From assembly GCF_004087835.1 (NCBI RefSeq), contig NZ_CP035119.1, positions 1,488,001 to 1,552,000 on the forward strand: 64,000 nt of DNA. The letters run 5' to 3'. The notes beneath the pieces were generated by a model that ran no database searches, was not told the DNA's origin, and saw only the letters and a program-made list of their open reading frames with translations. The translations under genes and the position numbers were made by a program. The stretch comes from Halorussus pelagicus (GTDB taxonomy: Archaea; Halobacteriota; Halobacteria; Halobacteriales; Haladaptataceae). Shown here in pieces: positions 8,453 through 17,322 of this stretch (its first letter is position 1; the number at the start of each line of letters is the position of its first letter).

Positions 8453-9013
8453 CTACTGCTCGTCGCGCCGCAGGTCGTCGCCCGCCCGCGCCGCAAGCCG
8501 CGCGACCCGCAACGGTTCCGGCCGACCGCCCTCGGGCGTGAAGGCCTGAACCGCCTCGCGGGCTTCGCCCGCACCGACGCCGACCGAGCGCACGAAGACG
8601 GTCTGGTCGTTCACGGCGAGTCGCTCTCTGGACGGTTGGCGCTCGAAGGTCTCCTTGCGCGTTTCCAGCGCCGCGCCCTCGAACTCCGCTTCCAGCGCGG
8701 AGACGAGACCTGGACTCTCCTCGAAGGTGACCGAAATCACGGGCCGTCCCGTCTCCCGACTCACGCGATGCAGGTCCACGACGTTGTACCACGCCAGCGC
8801 GATTCCGGCGACGAAGACGTATCTCACGTCCTCGCGGTCGAGGTCGGAAAATAGCGCTATCACGGCGTCGGTGGCGTCGGTTCCGCCGACGGTGCAGGTC
8901 TCGAAGGCGAAGCCGTCGGTGACGCGACTCGCTCGGGCGACGACGCCCGCGAGCGTGCTACGACGTTCTCGATAAGACTCGGCGATACCCAGCGCGCGGA
9001 CGCCCGACTTCAC
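8453..9013 (-). CDS. DUF99 family protein, endonuclease dU type
   Basis: The 186-residue protein shows the DUF99/UPF0215 hallmarks: VRALGIAES at the start, FETCTVGGTDATDAVI in the middle and VAGIALAWYNVVDL. The family is annotated as endonuclease dU and is structurally related to endonuclease V, which cuts DNA near deaminated bases. Activity in any given archaeon is less well documented. It ends about 60 bases before the start of the uracil-DNA glycosylase gene and is co-directional with it. Confidence 0.85.
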   Translation of the reverse strand: MKSGVRALGIAESYRERRSTLAGVVARASRVTDGFAFETCTVGGTDATDAVIALFSDLDREDVRYVFVAGIALAWYNVVDLHRVSRETGRPVISVTFEESPGLVSALEAEFEGAALETRKETFERQPSRERLAVNDQTVFVRSVGVGAGEAREAVQAFTPEGGRPEPLRVARLAARAGDDLRRDEQ

Positions 9014-9046
9014 GAGTCAGGTCCCTCGGAGTCCGGTCTCACGGGG

Positions 9047-9238
9047 TCAGGTCTCGCTCTGCTCGTCGTCCTTGATGTCCTTGAGGCGGTCGAGTAGTTC
9101 GTCGTTCGAGGCTCCAATCTCGAAGTCCACGCTGCCCTCGTGGGCGTTCTCTTCGGTGTTTACGCCGCTATCGTCGTCGAGGTCGGCATCGTAGTCCTGA
9201 TTCTCCTGTTCGGACTCGTCGTAGCTCCCAAATCCCAT
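9047..9238 (-). CDS. DUF5786 family small protein, copy 2
   Basis: A 63-residue, very acidic protein that starts MGFGSYDESEQENQDYDAD and ends with SNDELLDRLKDIKDDEQSET. It matches a second haloarchaeal DUF5786 subtype and is paralogous to the 58-residue protein at 2723-2899. Its N-terminal half is predicted to be disordered and the C-terminus helical. It is the first gene of a minus-strand run (DUF99, UDG), although spacing does not prove co-transcription. Function is unknown. Confidence 0.82.
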   Translation of the reverse strand: MGFGSYDESEQENQDYDADLDDDSGVNTEENAHEGSVDFEIGASNDELLDRLKDIKDDEQSET

Positions 9239-9321
9239 GTGTAACTGAATATAGGTGCTTGGACCACTAAAGTGTCTTGGCGCCCGTCAGGGTTTTGAGG
9301 GGTGCGGTCGAACACCCCGGC

Positions 9322-9933
9322 ATGCGCGTACACAACGTCACCGCCGACGCGGAGACGTTCACTTCTAACGCCTATCTCGTGGAGGGCGACAGGACGACGC
9401 TGGTGGACGCCGGGAGCATGCCGGGCGTCGTAGAAGTCGTAGCCGACCGCGTCGAGGACGTGGACGCGGTGGTGTTGACCCACCAGCACGGCGACCACGT
9501 CGGCCAACTCGACGCCGTGCTGGACGCCTACGACCCAGAACTGCTCTGCTACGACGACCACCCGCGCCGGACCCAAGCACTCGCCGACGGCGACACGCTC
9601 CGCATCGGCGACGAGGAGTTCGAGACCGTCTACTCGCCGGGCCACGCCGACGACCATCTCGCGTTCGTCTCCGATTCGACCCTCTTCAGCGGCGACGTGG
9701 TGGTGTACAACGACGGCGCGTTCGACGACGGCAGTTTCGGCCGGACCGACATGGCCGGACAGTCCCGCGAGCGAGAAATCGAGAGCATCCGCGAGATTCT
9801 GGAGCGGATGGGCGAGGGCGTCGAGTCGATGTACGCCGGACACGGCGACGAGTTCCGGGGCGACGTGCGCGAAGTCGTCGAGCGCGCGCTGGAGCGCGCA
9901 GAGCGCCGCGAACCGAAGTACCCCGACGAGTAA
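9322..9933 (+). CDS. MBL-fold metallo-hydrolase
   Basis: The 203-residue protein has the metallo-beta-lactamase signature THQHGDH (53-59), then SPGHADDHLAF, FSGDVVV and a terminal AGHGDEF. These supply the two-metal site typical of glyoxalase II-like hydrolases. The substrate cannot be assigned. I chose the ATG at 9322, giving MRVHNVTADA, because the upstream extension of the frame (15 residues) lies outside the fold and 9322 matches family starts. The MazG-like gene follows 45 bases downstream on the same strand. Confidence 0.9.
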   Translation: MRVHNVTADAETFTSNAYLVEGDRTTLVDAGSMPGVVEVVADRVEDVDAVVLTHQHGDHVGQLDAVLDAYDPELLCYDDHPRRTQALADGDTLRIGDEEFETVYSPGHADDHLAFVSDSTLFSGDVVVYNDGAFDDGSFGRTDMAGQSREREIESIREILERMGEGVESMYAGHGDEFRGDVREVVERALERAERREPKYPDE

Positions 9934-9978
9934 TCGATAACTGTTTTCCCGCTCGCGCGTCCCCTCTCGACTCCGAAG

Positions 9979-10284
9979 ATGAAACCGCAACGAAAAGTCG
10001 CGGAGTTCCTCGCGGAACACGAGATGGACGCCGACCCCGCCTACCGAATTTTGGACCTCGCCTCGGAAGTCGGCGAGTTGGCCAAGGATGCCAACGAGTC
10101 CACCGACTACGGCGCGTCGCCCGAACAGGTTGACGTGAACGCCGACGAACTCGGCGACGCGCTGTTCTCGCTACTCGCGGTCGCCGAATCGCTCGACGCG
10201 GACGCCGAGGCCGCGCTTGACGAGGCGCTGGCGAAGTACGAGCAACGTATCGAGGCGACCGGCGACCCCGGTTCCGGCGAATAG
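9979..10284 (+). CDS. MazG-like nucleotide pyrophosphohydrolase
   Basis: The 101-residue all-helical protein shows EVGELAKDANESTDYG (about 30-45), the ExxE part of the MazG fold. The second metal-binding element, ADELGDALFSLLAVAE (about 55-70), gives ExxD. MazG-type enzymes hydrolyse NTPs or dNTPs, often non-canonical ones, to the monophosphate. It follows the MBL-fold gene with a short gap and is probably co-transcribed with it. The exact substrate is unknown. Confidence 0.88.
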   Translation: MKPQRKVAEFLAEHEMDADPAYRILDLASEVGELAKDANESTDYGASPEQVDVNADELGDALFSLLAVAESLDADAEAALDEALAKYEQRIEATGDPGSGE

Positions 10285-10368
10285 GCCGTTCCGGCGAGTG
10301 GCGTCTTCGAAAACGACGAACAGAGACATAGCTATCCGAACGCGAGCGAAACGAAACCGAACGGAGCG

Positions 10369-10518
10369 TTAGGCGTTGCGCGGTTCCTTGCTCTTGGGTC
10401 GGAGCTTGCCGTAGCCGCACTTGCGGCAGTTGTCCGCGTCGTGGGGGTTACGAGCGTTGCACCGCATGCAGATCGTCTTGTCGAGGATTCGCGCTTCCGC
10501 TTTCTCGAATTTAGCCAT
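10369..10518 (-). CDS. rpl40e: 50S ribosomal protein eL40 (L40e)
   Basis: The 49-residue protein reads [20 protein letters not shown] at the start and contains [27 protein letters not shown] split over its zinc ribbon (C17, C20, C31, C34). This is the archaeal form of eL40 without the ubiquitin fusion found in eukaryotes. It is a large-subunit protein in the cytoplasm. The gene is followed, with a gap of about 85 bases, by an unrelated convergent region. The short length is normal for the family. Confidence 0.95.
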   Translation of the reverse strand: MAKFEKAEARILDKTICMRCNARNPHDADNCRKCGYGKLRPKSKEPRNA

Positions 10519-10620
10519 ACCGACCGGTTAGCCGTCACGGCATTTAAAGGTTACAGAGTTAGCCGCGCGATGTCGTCGCGTTCGTGAGCGAGGGGTTCCC
10601 GGAGCAGTGACCGAGACCGG

Positions 10621-11181
10621 CTACCCGTTGCCGTCGGCCTGCGCTCTCTCGGTCTCTGTCTCTTCGGCCTGCGCCTCCCCGGCGTCGAGATACTCCTGCT
10701 GGACCGCGACGACCTCCGTCGAGTCCTCGCAGTCGGCGTACCGCCGCAAGGGTTCAGCGTTGAGTTCGAGGAACGTCTCGCCCCATGTGAACTTCGAGAG
10801 GATTCGCTCGGCCTGCTCGCGCTCGCCCAGAATCGTCAGCGCGGCGGCGAACGCCTCGACGGTGTTGAGTCGGAACGGCTTGCCGTAGCTGACGGGGTTG
10901 GCCGCCACGAGGAACGGGAGCGCGCGGTGGACGCCGGGCATCTCGAACAGCGCCTGCTCGGCGGTCTCCCACGAGCAGTCGAGCGCGACGAGTCGGTCGG
11001 TCTCGGCGCGGTCGGCCGGGGACAGCGCCTGCTCGGCGTGGGGATTCAGCACGATGCCGTAGGGCGTCGCCGACGCGCTCCGATGAAGTTCGGCGAGGTC
11101 GAAGCGCGCGAGCTTTCGGGCGGTACACTTCTTCGGGTCGTCGTCGCCCTCGTAGCGGACGTGAAGGTTCACCGAATACAC
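10621..11181 (-). CDS. tsr3: Tsr3/DUF367 rRNA aminocarboxypropyltransferase
   Basis: Tsr3 transfers the aminocarboxypropyl group of S-adenosylmethionine onto a hypermodified small-subunit rRNA pseudouridine. The 186-residue protein shows family motifs [11 protein letters not shown] (about 15-25), ALDCSWE (about 67-73), [18 protein letters not shown] and [11 protein letters not shown]. The last 25 residues are a Glu-rich haloarchaeal tail. The gene lies near eL40, consistent with ribosome biogenesis, but they are not tightly spaced. The start is the first ATG and gives a typical N-terminus. Confidence 0.93.
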   Translation of the reverse strand: MYSVNLHVRYEGDDDPKKCTARKLARFDLAELHRSASATPYGIVLNPHAEQALSPADRAETDRLVALDCSWETAEQALFEMPGVHRALPFLVAANPVSYGKPFRLNTVEAFAAALTILGEREQAERILSKFTWGETFLELNAEPLRRYADCEDSTEVVAVQQEYLDAGEAQAEETETERAQADGNG

Positions 11182-11401
11182 GTAGGCAAGTCGCGTTCAA
11201 AAGTTGCTCGGAGAGTGAAGACTGCGACGAGACGGGCCTGCGACGACCGAGCGAAGCGAGGGAGGATGTTAGGGGGGCGAGGCTGATACAGGGCGGTGGG
11301 TTTTCGGTCTGAGTGGCGTCGGCAGTAGCTAGCTTCTCGGCGTTCCCTCTCGCGCTACTCGGCGTCGTCGTCGAAAACCCCGACGAGAGCGACCTATCGG
11401 G

Positions 11402-12565
11402 TCACTCGTACGCGGCGATGCCAGTCAGGTCCTCACCCAGAATCAGCGTGTGGATGTCGTGGGTGCCCTCGTAGGTGTAGACCGTCTCCATGTTCGCCAT
11501 GTGGCGCATCGGCGAGTAGTCGGTCGTGATGCCGTTACCGCCGAGCATTTCCCGAGCGACGCGCGACTGGTCGCGGGCCATCCGGACGTTGTTGCGCTTG
11601 GCCATCGAGACGTGCTGGGGGCGGAGGTCGCCGCGCTCCTTCAGCTCTGCGAGCCTGTAGGCCAGCAGTTGGCTCGTCGTAATCTGGGTCGCCATCTCGG
11701 CGAGTTTCTGCTGTTGCATCTGGAAGCGCGCGATGGGACCGCCGAACTGGTCGCGCTCTGTGGCGTAGTCGCGGGCCGTCTCGAAGGCGTCGCGGGCCGC
11801 GCCGACCGCGCCCCACGCGATGCCGTAGCGCGCCTGCGTGAGACAGGAGAGCGGTCCCTTCATTCCTTCGACGCCCGGCAGGATGTTCTCCTCGGGGACG
11901 AACACGTCGTTCAGACCGATTTCGCCCGTGATGGACGCTCGCAGCGACAGCTTCTCGGTTATCTTGTTCGTCGTCACGCCGTCGCGCTCGGTCTCGACGA
12001 GGAACCCGCGCACGGGGTTGCCGTCGCTCGTCTTGTCGCGCGCCCAGACGACCGCCACGTCGGCGATGGGGGAGTTGGTAATCCACGTCTTCGAGCCGTT
12101 GAGGACGTAGCCGCCGTCGGCGGCTTCCGCGCGGGTCTCCATCCCCGAGGGGTTCGAGCCGTGCTGTGGCTCCGTCAGGCCGAAACAGCCGACCGCTTCG
12201 CCCATGCCGAGGTCGGGAAGCCACTCGTCTTTCTGCTCCTCGGAGCCGAAGGCGTGGATGGGATACATCACGAGCGCGCCCTGCACGCTGGCCATCGAGC
12301 GCAGGCCCGAGTCGCAGGCTTCCAGTTCCTGCATGAGCAGGCCGTAAGCGGTCTCGCTCACGTTCGGCGAGCCGTACCCTTCGAGGTTCGGTGCGTAGAA
12401 GCCGAGTTCACCCATCTCGGGGATGATTTCCGTCGGGAAGGTGCCCTCCTCGAAGTGGTCCCCGATGTCGGGTTTCACGTTCTCCTCGACGAACTCGCGT
12501 GCAGTGTCCCGAATCATCTGCTCTTCCTCGTCGAGGTCCTCCTCCAGCGAGACGTAATCGAGCAT
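11402..12565 (-). CDS. Acyl-CoA dehydrogenase, glutaryl-CoA dehydrogenase-like
   Basis: A 387-residue FAD enzyme that starts MLDYVSLEEDLDEEEQMIRD. Motifs follow GCDH rather than straight-chain dehydrogenases: SGLRSMASVQGALVMYPI, in which the Arg corresponds to the substrate-binding Arg of human GCDH, then CFGLTEPQHGSNPSGMETRA, ARYGIAWG, RQ-like DQSRVAREMLGGNGI, and TYEGTHDIHTLILG carrying the catalytic Glu. Glutaryl-CoA oxidation and decarboxylation to crotonyl-CoA is the likely reaction. The longer upstream open frame is not homologous and was rejected. No electron-transfer flavoprotein or CoA-transferase gene is adjacent, so the pathway context is missing. Confidence 0.88.
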   Translation of the reverse strand: MLDYVSLEEDLDEEEQMIRDTAREFVEENVKPDIGDHFEEGTFPTEIIPEMGELGFYAPNLEGYGSPNVSETAYGLLMQELEACDSGLRSMASVQGALVMYPIHAFGSEEQKDEWLPDLGMGEAVGCFGLTEPQHGSNPSGMETRAEAADGGYVLNGSKTWITNSPIADVAVVWARDKTSDGNPVRGFLVETERDGVTTNKITEKLSLRASITGEIGLNDVFVPEENILPGVEGMKGPLSCLTQARYGIAWGAVGAARDAFETARDYATERDQFGGPIARFQMQQQKLAEMATQITTSQLLAYRLAELKERGDLRPQHVSMAKRNNVRMARDQSRVAREMLGGNGITTDYSPMRHMANMETVYTYEGTHDIHTLILGEDLTGIAAYE

Positions 12566-12657
12566 GACTGAACCTGTGTCCGGAACCGTAAAAAACGCTC
12601 CTACTCGGTCGCAATTGTTGCCGGGCACCTCGTCCGATTGGTCGGTCGGCCGAACGC

Positions 12658-13074
12658 TCAGACCTCGACGTTCTCGTCTCGGCTCGCTGCGATGTCGAGG
12701 TAGGCGTCGGCCTGCTCGGCGTAGGGACCGCGCTTGACCACTTCGTCGTCCTCGTCGTACTCGACCAGACCCATCATCGCCAGTTTCGGCAACTGGGAGT
12801 GACACAGCGAGGTGAACACGCGCTTGCAGTGTTCCTCCGAGACGAGGTCGATGGGCTTGTTCGTCTCCCAGGCCGCGACCGTATCGACTAATTCGCGCAC
12901 CCCCACCGGTCCCTCCGCGTCCCGAAGAGTGACGAGGACGTACCGGCTCCGCTTGGACGCCAGCGCGTCGAAGACGTTGTCCTGCGAGAGCGGCGGGACC
13001 TCGAAAGTCGGTTCTCGCGGGGACAGCGCGGACGACGCGGATGGTTCGTCGCCCTCGGCTAATTCGTCTTTCAT
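12658..13074 (-). CDS. DUF7344-type winged-helix transcriptional regulator
   Basis: The 138-residue protein contains LSQDNVFDALASKRSRYVLV, VGVRELVDTVAAWE, RVFTSLCHSQLPKLAMMGLV and EYDEDDEVV. This is the haloarchaeal helix-turn-helix pattern now labelled DUF7344, a putative DNA-binding domain often encoded beside regulated genes. I chose the ATG at 13074, giving MKDELAEGDE; the frame upstream is non-homologous. It lies between the acyl-CoA dehydrogenase and phosphonate transporter genes, all on the minus strand, but its target cannot be told. Confidence 0.8.
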   Translation of the reverse strand: MKDELAEGDEPSASSALSPREPTFEVPPLSQDNVFDALASKRSRYVLVTLRDAEGPVGVRELVDTVAAWETNKPIDLVSEEHCKRVFTSLCHSQLPKLAMMGLVEYDEDDEVVKRGPYAEQADAYLDIAASRDENVEV

Positions 13075-13279
13075 TTCCCTATGATAAACACCGAAGTAGC
13101 GTGGCTCTACTGGTTCACAGGTAATGGTTTTTAAGAGGGCTTGTGGCCGGAAATTGGGCGAAAGCGTCGGATTTAACCCCGAGTTCCTCCGGCGTCGAAG
13201 TTTCCGCCGCGTCGATTCGTGCCGCGAGTTCGAGAGATAGGCGTTCGGCGTCTGACCGCCGTCGAAAGGTCGCTTGGCG

Positions 13280-14284
13280 TTACCGCCACATCGACTCGGC
13301 CATCCGCTGGGGGAATCCCTGAACGAGTCGGAACAGCTGTTTGAGGAACCCTTCGCCATCGCTGTTCCCTCGAAGATACGACCGCGTACGTTGGCTGACC
13401 ATCTCGACGCTGACCACCAGCACGAAGATGACGATGATGGTTGCCATCATGTTCGTGTAGTTGAACAGTCCTCGTTGGGTGTTCAGGATGCCACCGATAC
13501 CGCCCGCGCCGATGAGACCCATCGTCACCGCGATGCGGACGTTGATTTCGAGGATGTACATCGTCCACGCGATAAACGGCGTGAACACCTGCGAAAGCAT
13601 CCCGAACGTAATCGTCTGGGGTCGGTTCGCACCCGTTGATTCGATGGCCTCGATGGGACCGTCCTCGACCTCTTCGAGCGCGTCGGTGAAGAGTCGGCCG
13701 AGGTTGCCCACGGTGTCGGTACCGACGGCGAGCGTCGCCGTGAACGGCGAGAGACCGCCCAGCGGGATGAAGATGAGGGCCCACACCAGCGCCGGAATCG
13801 ACCGGATGGTACTCATCGTGCCCCGGAAGACGAAGTTGAACGGGAACGGCGTGACTCGTTCGCTTCCCAGCACGCCGAACAGGAGCGCGCCGGGAATGCC
13901 GAGGACGGTCCCCGCAAACCCGATGGAAAGGGTCGTGAGTGCCGCGCTCGCGGCGGTGGGGTTCGACCGCCCTTGAAGGAAGTCCAAGTACACTCCGAAG
14001 TCAACGAACGGTATGCCGAAGTGGGTCGTCATCGGGAAGAAGTCGGTGAGTGCTTCCTCGAACTCTGGCCAATACTCGATGAGTTGCGCGACGGTGAACC
14101 CGACCGTGTCCAGCGCGGAGACGAACAGGTTGCCGAACACGACGAGACCCACCAACCACAGGAGTCGCCGGATGGTCTTGGCGCGTTTCAGTTCTGTCAG
14201 TCGCTGTTCGATGCGGTCGTCGGTGCGATAGCCGATGCCGAAGTACGCTCGGAGTCGCTGACCGATACCGCCGTCTGCGCTCAT
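13280..14284 (-). CDS. phnE: PhnE-type phosphonate/phosphite ABC transporter permease
   Basis: The 334-residue integral membrane protein has about six hydrophobic segments. The permease loop reads EAIESTGANRPQTITFGMLSQ in the MetI-like EAA position, and it ends with a glycine-rich segment GLIGAGGIGG typical of PhnE. Its first codons overlap the end of the ATP-binding protein gene by four bases (14281-14284), a sign of translational coupling. It would form the channel for uptake of phosphonate, phosphite or phosphate. No C-P lyase gene is in the window, so the substrate is uncertain. Confidence 0.92.
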   Translation of the reverse strand: MSADGGIGQRLRAYFGIGYRTDDRIEQRLTELKRAKTIRRLLWLVGLVVFGNLFVSALDTVGFTVAQLIEYWPEFEEALTDFFPMTTHFGIPFVDFGVYLDFLQGRSNPTAASAALTTLSIGFAGTVLGIPGALLFGVLGSERVTPFPFNFVFRGTMSTIRSIPALVWALIFIPLGGLSPFTATLAVGTDTVGNLGRLFTDALEEVEDGPIEAIESTGANRPQTITFGMLSQVFTPFIAWTMYILEINVRIAVTMGLIGAGGIGGILNTQRGLFNYTNMMATIIVIFVLVVSVEMVSQRTRSYLRGNSDGEGFLKQLFRLVQGFPQRMAESMWR

Positions 14285-15036
14285 GAGTTTACCTCCTGTC
14301 CGCCTCTGATGGAATCGGTCTGGATGTCACCGTATATTTTGTCGATAACGTCGATAGTGAGATCGTCCCGATAGCCGTCGAACACGAGCTTTCCGTCTTT
14401 CATGCCGAGGAATCGCTCGCCGAACTCGCGCGCGAGGTTCACTTGGTGCAGGCTGGCGAGCGTCGTCAGGTTACGCTCGTCCGCGGCGTCACGGATATAC
14501 CCCATCACCGATTCGGCGCTCGCTGGGTCAAGGCTCGCAACCGGTTCGTCGGCGAGCAGAAGATTCGGCAACTGAACCAGCGCACGGGAGATGCCGACGC
14601 GCTGGCGCTGTCCCCCGCTCATCCGGCCGACCTGCTGGTCGGCCTCGTCGAGAAGTCCGACCGTGTCGAGCGCTTCGAGCGCGGCGATTTTGTCCTCGCG
14701 GTCGTTCCACTGAATCAGGCTTCGTCCGAACGACGTGCGGTTCAGCGACCCCGTGAGCGCGTTTCCGTACGCGCTCATCTGCTCGATGATGTGGTGTTGC
14801 TGGAAAATCATCGCCACGTCGTCTCGCGGTCCGGTTATCTCCTCCCCGTCGATAGTGATGCTCCCTTCCGTCGGCCGGGTCAATCCGTTGAGACAGCGCA
14901 GAAGCGTGGATTTCCCGGCACCGGATTCTCCGAGAATGACGACGAACTCGCCGTCCGGTATCTCGAACGAAACGTCTACCAACGCCTGCACGTCCCCGTA
15001 TGATTTACTCAGGTTTTCGACTTTGATTGTGCTCAT
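14281..15036 (-). CDS. phnC: PhnC-type ABC transporter ATP-binding protein
   Basis: The 251-residue ATPase has Walker A GESGAGKS (36-43), a Q-loop FQQHHIIEQMSAYGN, the signature MSGGQRQRVGISRAL and Walker B LLLADEPVASLDP. It energises the importer formed with the downstream PhnE-like permease and upstream PhnD-like binding protein. I chose the ATG at 15036 (MSTIKVENLS); the 17 residues upstream in frame are not part of the family. Binding protein, ATPase and permease lie in the same direction with small gaps, so they form one operon. Confidence 0.94.
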   Translation of the reverse strand: MSTIKVENLSKSYGDVQALVDVSFEIPDGEFVVILGESGAGKSTLLRCLNGLTRPTEGSITIDGEEITGPRDDVAMIFQQHHIIEQMSAYGNALTGSLNRTSFGRSLIQWNDREDKIAALEALDTVGLLDEADQQVGRMSGGQRQRVGISRALVQLPNLLLADEPVASLDPASAESVMGYIRDAADERNLTTLASLHQVNLAREFGERFLGMKDGKLVFDGYRDDLTIDVIDKIYGDIQTDSIRGGQEVNS

Positions 15037-15115
15037 TTTTTCCTTCTGTCGGAGCAGCGTCCTTGCTATAACCGACTTCCCTACCAACTAAAATAGTACG
15101 AAAGTTCGTGGCAGT

Positions 15116-16192
15116 CTACGAGTTGCTACCGAATTCGAGACCGAGGGCGTCCTTGACCTTTCCAACTGGTTCGTAGTCGCTCGCCTCGCCATCCTTCAGA
15201 CCGGTGAACCAGATGTCCTCAACGTCCTCGTCGTCGGTTTTGAAGTCCTCCGGTTCGGCGTTCAACAGCGCCTTCTCGACTTCCTCGCGCTTGTCGGACT
15301 CCCAGTTGCTCCGAGTCAGGATGGGCGCGCGCGGAATCGGGTCGGATGCCGCCACGAGTTGAAGTTCCGGGTCCTCCTCGCCAGCACCGTCGAACTCCGC
15401 GGAATGCTCTTCGAACCGGTCGGGGAACTGGTCGGCCGGGACGTGGGATGCCGTCGAGAACGCCCCGGTTCCGGCGGCGACCACGTCGTCGCGGTTGATG
15501 AGTTCCTTTCTGGCGTTGTCGTGGTCGGACCACTGCGCCTCGAAGTCGGTCGGGTTCCCGTCGGGCGCGTTGCCAACGTCGAGTCCCGCCTCGTCGAGCA
15601 TATAGAGGGGGAACAGCGACCCGCTGGTCGAGACACGACCGCCGAGCGCGATGTTTTTGCCTTCGAGGTCCGTGAGTTCCTCAACGTCGCTATCAGGGGT
15701 CGTCGTGATGAGCGAGAAGTATTTCGCCGCGCCGTAGGCGACGCGGATGCCGAGGATGTCAACGACATCCTCGTTGGTTCCGACGACCGCGAGCGTCGGC
15801 GACGCGTCGGCGATATCGGCTTGGTCGCTCTTGAGCGACTGGTACACCGCGGGATAGTCGCCAGCGACCGTCGCTTCGATGGTGACGCCGGTCTCCTCTT
15901 CGAGATAATTGAACAGGCCTTGGTACTGCTTTTTGACGTTGACCGAAGACTCCGCGGGAGTGAGTACGAACCGGACCGTCTCCGATTCCTCTGTCTCGTC
16001 GCTCCCATTGGTCTCGGTTCCTTCGCCGTCCGTTCCGTTCTCCTCCGAGGTCTCGTCGCCCCCGTTGTCAGAACCGGACAAGTCGCCGATGCAACCTGCG
16101 GTCCCAGTCAGTCCGACGACGCCAGCGGCGGCCGTAGATTTCAGGAACTTCCGTCGCTTTTCCATGGATGAGTCATCTATAGGGTCAGACAC
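15116..16192 (-). CDS. phnD: PhnD-type substrate-binding lipoprotein
   Basis: The 358-residue protein carries a Tat-lipoprotein signal: EKRRKFLKSTAAAGVVG, then a lipobox TGTAGC with the Cys near residue 33. A Glu/Asp/Gly-rich spacer of about 40 residues separates this from the periplasmic-binding domain, which starts near VRFVLTPAESSVNVKKQY. The domain matches PhnD-like phosphonate/phosphite/phosphate binding proteins. A second possible start, MEKRRKF, lies 27 bases in. It is the first gene of the phnDCE-type operon. The lipid anchor and Tat export are usual for haloarchaeal binding proteins. Confidence 0.93.
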   Translation of the reverse strand: MSDPIDDSSMEKRRKFLKSTAAAGVVGLTGTAGCIGDLSGSDNGGDETSEENGTDGEGTETNGSDETEESETVRFVLTPAESSVNVKKQYQGLFNYLEEETGVTIEATVAGDYPAVYQSLKSDQADIADASPTLAVVGTNEDVVDILGIRVAYGAAKYFSLITTTPDSDVEELTDLEGKNIALGGRVSTSGSLFPLYMLDEAGLDVGNAPDGNPTDFEAQWSDHDNARKELINRDDVVAAGTGAFSTASHVPADQFPDRFEEHSAEFDGAGEEDPELQLVAASDPIPRAPILTRSNWESDKREEVEKALLNAEPEDFKTDDEDVEDIWFTGLKDGEASDYEPVGKVKDALGLEFGSNS

Positions 16193-16364
16193 GTATCTGT
16201 TAAATCTTCCTATTCTTACTATATATATGTGTCATTGCACTTTGTATGTCGAAGAAACACGTACGTGCCAGAACAGTATGTCGTGTGATTCTGGAGCTAT
16301 ATTTATATAATTTCCATTTCTCAAGTTCTGAAAATAAATGGCGGTGATTTGAACTATTCGGTCG

Positions 16365-17018
16365 TCAGCAGTCGCACCCAGTCCCGTAGGTGTAGTATTC
16401 GCACTTGCCAGTGGAGTCTTCTCTGGCACCGTAGTAGTTCTTCACAAAGGAGTGTGTCGGACCACCGGGAGTATAATTCACGTCACACACTTCGAGAGTG
16501 CAGTCCTCGTAGCCGGAACAGTGGTCGGACGGTGTCACGCCGTTTTCGTCCGCCACAAACGTCTCGTCGCCGTCTTTCGCCCGAACTCGGGCGTAAGCAA
16601 GGTCACGCTCCGGTTGGACGTAGAAGTCGATGCGGTGTGAGTCGCTTTCAGTCGAATGGAGGACGATGGCTGTCTGTTCGCCGTCCTGACGAGTTGTTCC
16701 GACCTGCGTCACGTCGAAGTCTGCTTCGGGATCGATGTGTTCAACACTCCCATCCGTCTGGAAAGACTCCGTTTCAAAGTCGAAGTCGGCCGGAAGGATG
16801 TCTTCGGCCACGAGTGTCTTCTTCACCGTCTCAGCCCGTTCGGTGAACGTCTGACGGAGGCGATCCTCGTCTCGGTACTCGTTGAGAAGTTGCTGTCGTT
16901 TCTGGTAGCGTGCCTTGACGCTCTCGGTAGTTAGTGTACCGAAAGCGGCTCCGACTGCGGCGACGCTTCCCATCTTTCGCAGCAGTGCTCTTCGTGTCGT
17001 ATCGGACTTCTCCGACAT
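16365..17018 (-). CDS. Tat-exported protein with cysteine-rich C-terminal peptide
   Basis: I do not recognise this 217-residue protein. It has a Tat signal (TRRALLRKMG at 8-17 and a hydrophobic stretch to about 30), a charged helical segment (35-75), a domain with alternating strands (80-155), and a tail holding six cysteines: 167, 173, 178, 206, 215 and 217. The last residues are YTYGTGCDC. The layout, an exported carrier plus a compact Cys-rich end, recalls halocin-type precursors, but no sequence match is visible to me. Both flanks are AT-rich. It is monocistronic, between the phn operon and hisH. Confidence 0.7.
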   Translation of the reverse strand: MSEKSDTTRRALLRKMGSVAAVGAAFGTLTTESVKARYQKRQQLLNEYRDEDRLRQTFTERAETVKKTLVAEDILPADFDFETESFQTDGSVEHIDPEADFDVTQVGTTRQDGEQTAIVLHSTESDSHRIDFYVQPERDLAYARVRAKDGDETFVADENGVTPSDHCSGYEDCTLEVCDVNYTPGGPTHSFVKNYYGAREDSTGKCEYYTYGTGCDC

Positions 17019-17322
17019 ACATACGGGCGGGCGGAGATAGAAAATATAATTTTATAATATTTATATATGCATGTATTTCATCTATTTGCGGTAAAATAAT
17101 GTGGTGTTGTCAGACTGGTGGATTGATAGAGTAGAACTTCGCGTCCGTGATAATGCTTGGAACCACCGCAGTCTGTGGCAACCGTTACGCGCAAAAGAAC
17201 GACGCGCTGAACCCCCAGTTCCCGAGACACGTCTGCGAATACGACTCGATACCTCGCCGGTTTTTCGGCGACCCGACCCCACGAGGGAAAGGAACTTTGC
17301 CGTGCCGTGAGAACGTCCTGGC
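17019..17322. other. AT-rich intergenic spacer
   Basis: This spacer separates the divergent cysteine-rich-protein gene and hisH. Bases 17040-17100 are very AT-rich (ttataatatttatata), which suits the promoter of the minus-strand gene. The remainder is of normal composition, and I see no convincing gene in either direction. Confidence 0.5.

Noticed and set aside
12566..12805. N-terminal extension of the acyl-CoA dehydrogenase
   Set aside because: The additional 80 residues are Arg/Ser-rich and unlike the family, and the ATG at 12565 gives a normal start.
17101..17310. 69-codon frame between the Cys-rich protein gene and hisH
   Set aside because: Composition is Arg/Pro-rich with no conserved-looking segment or promoter spacing; probably chance.
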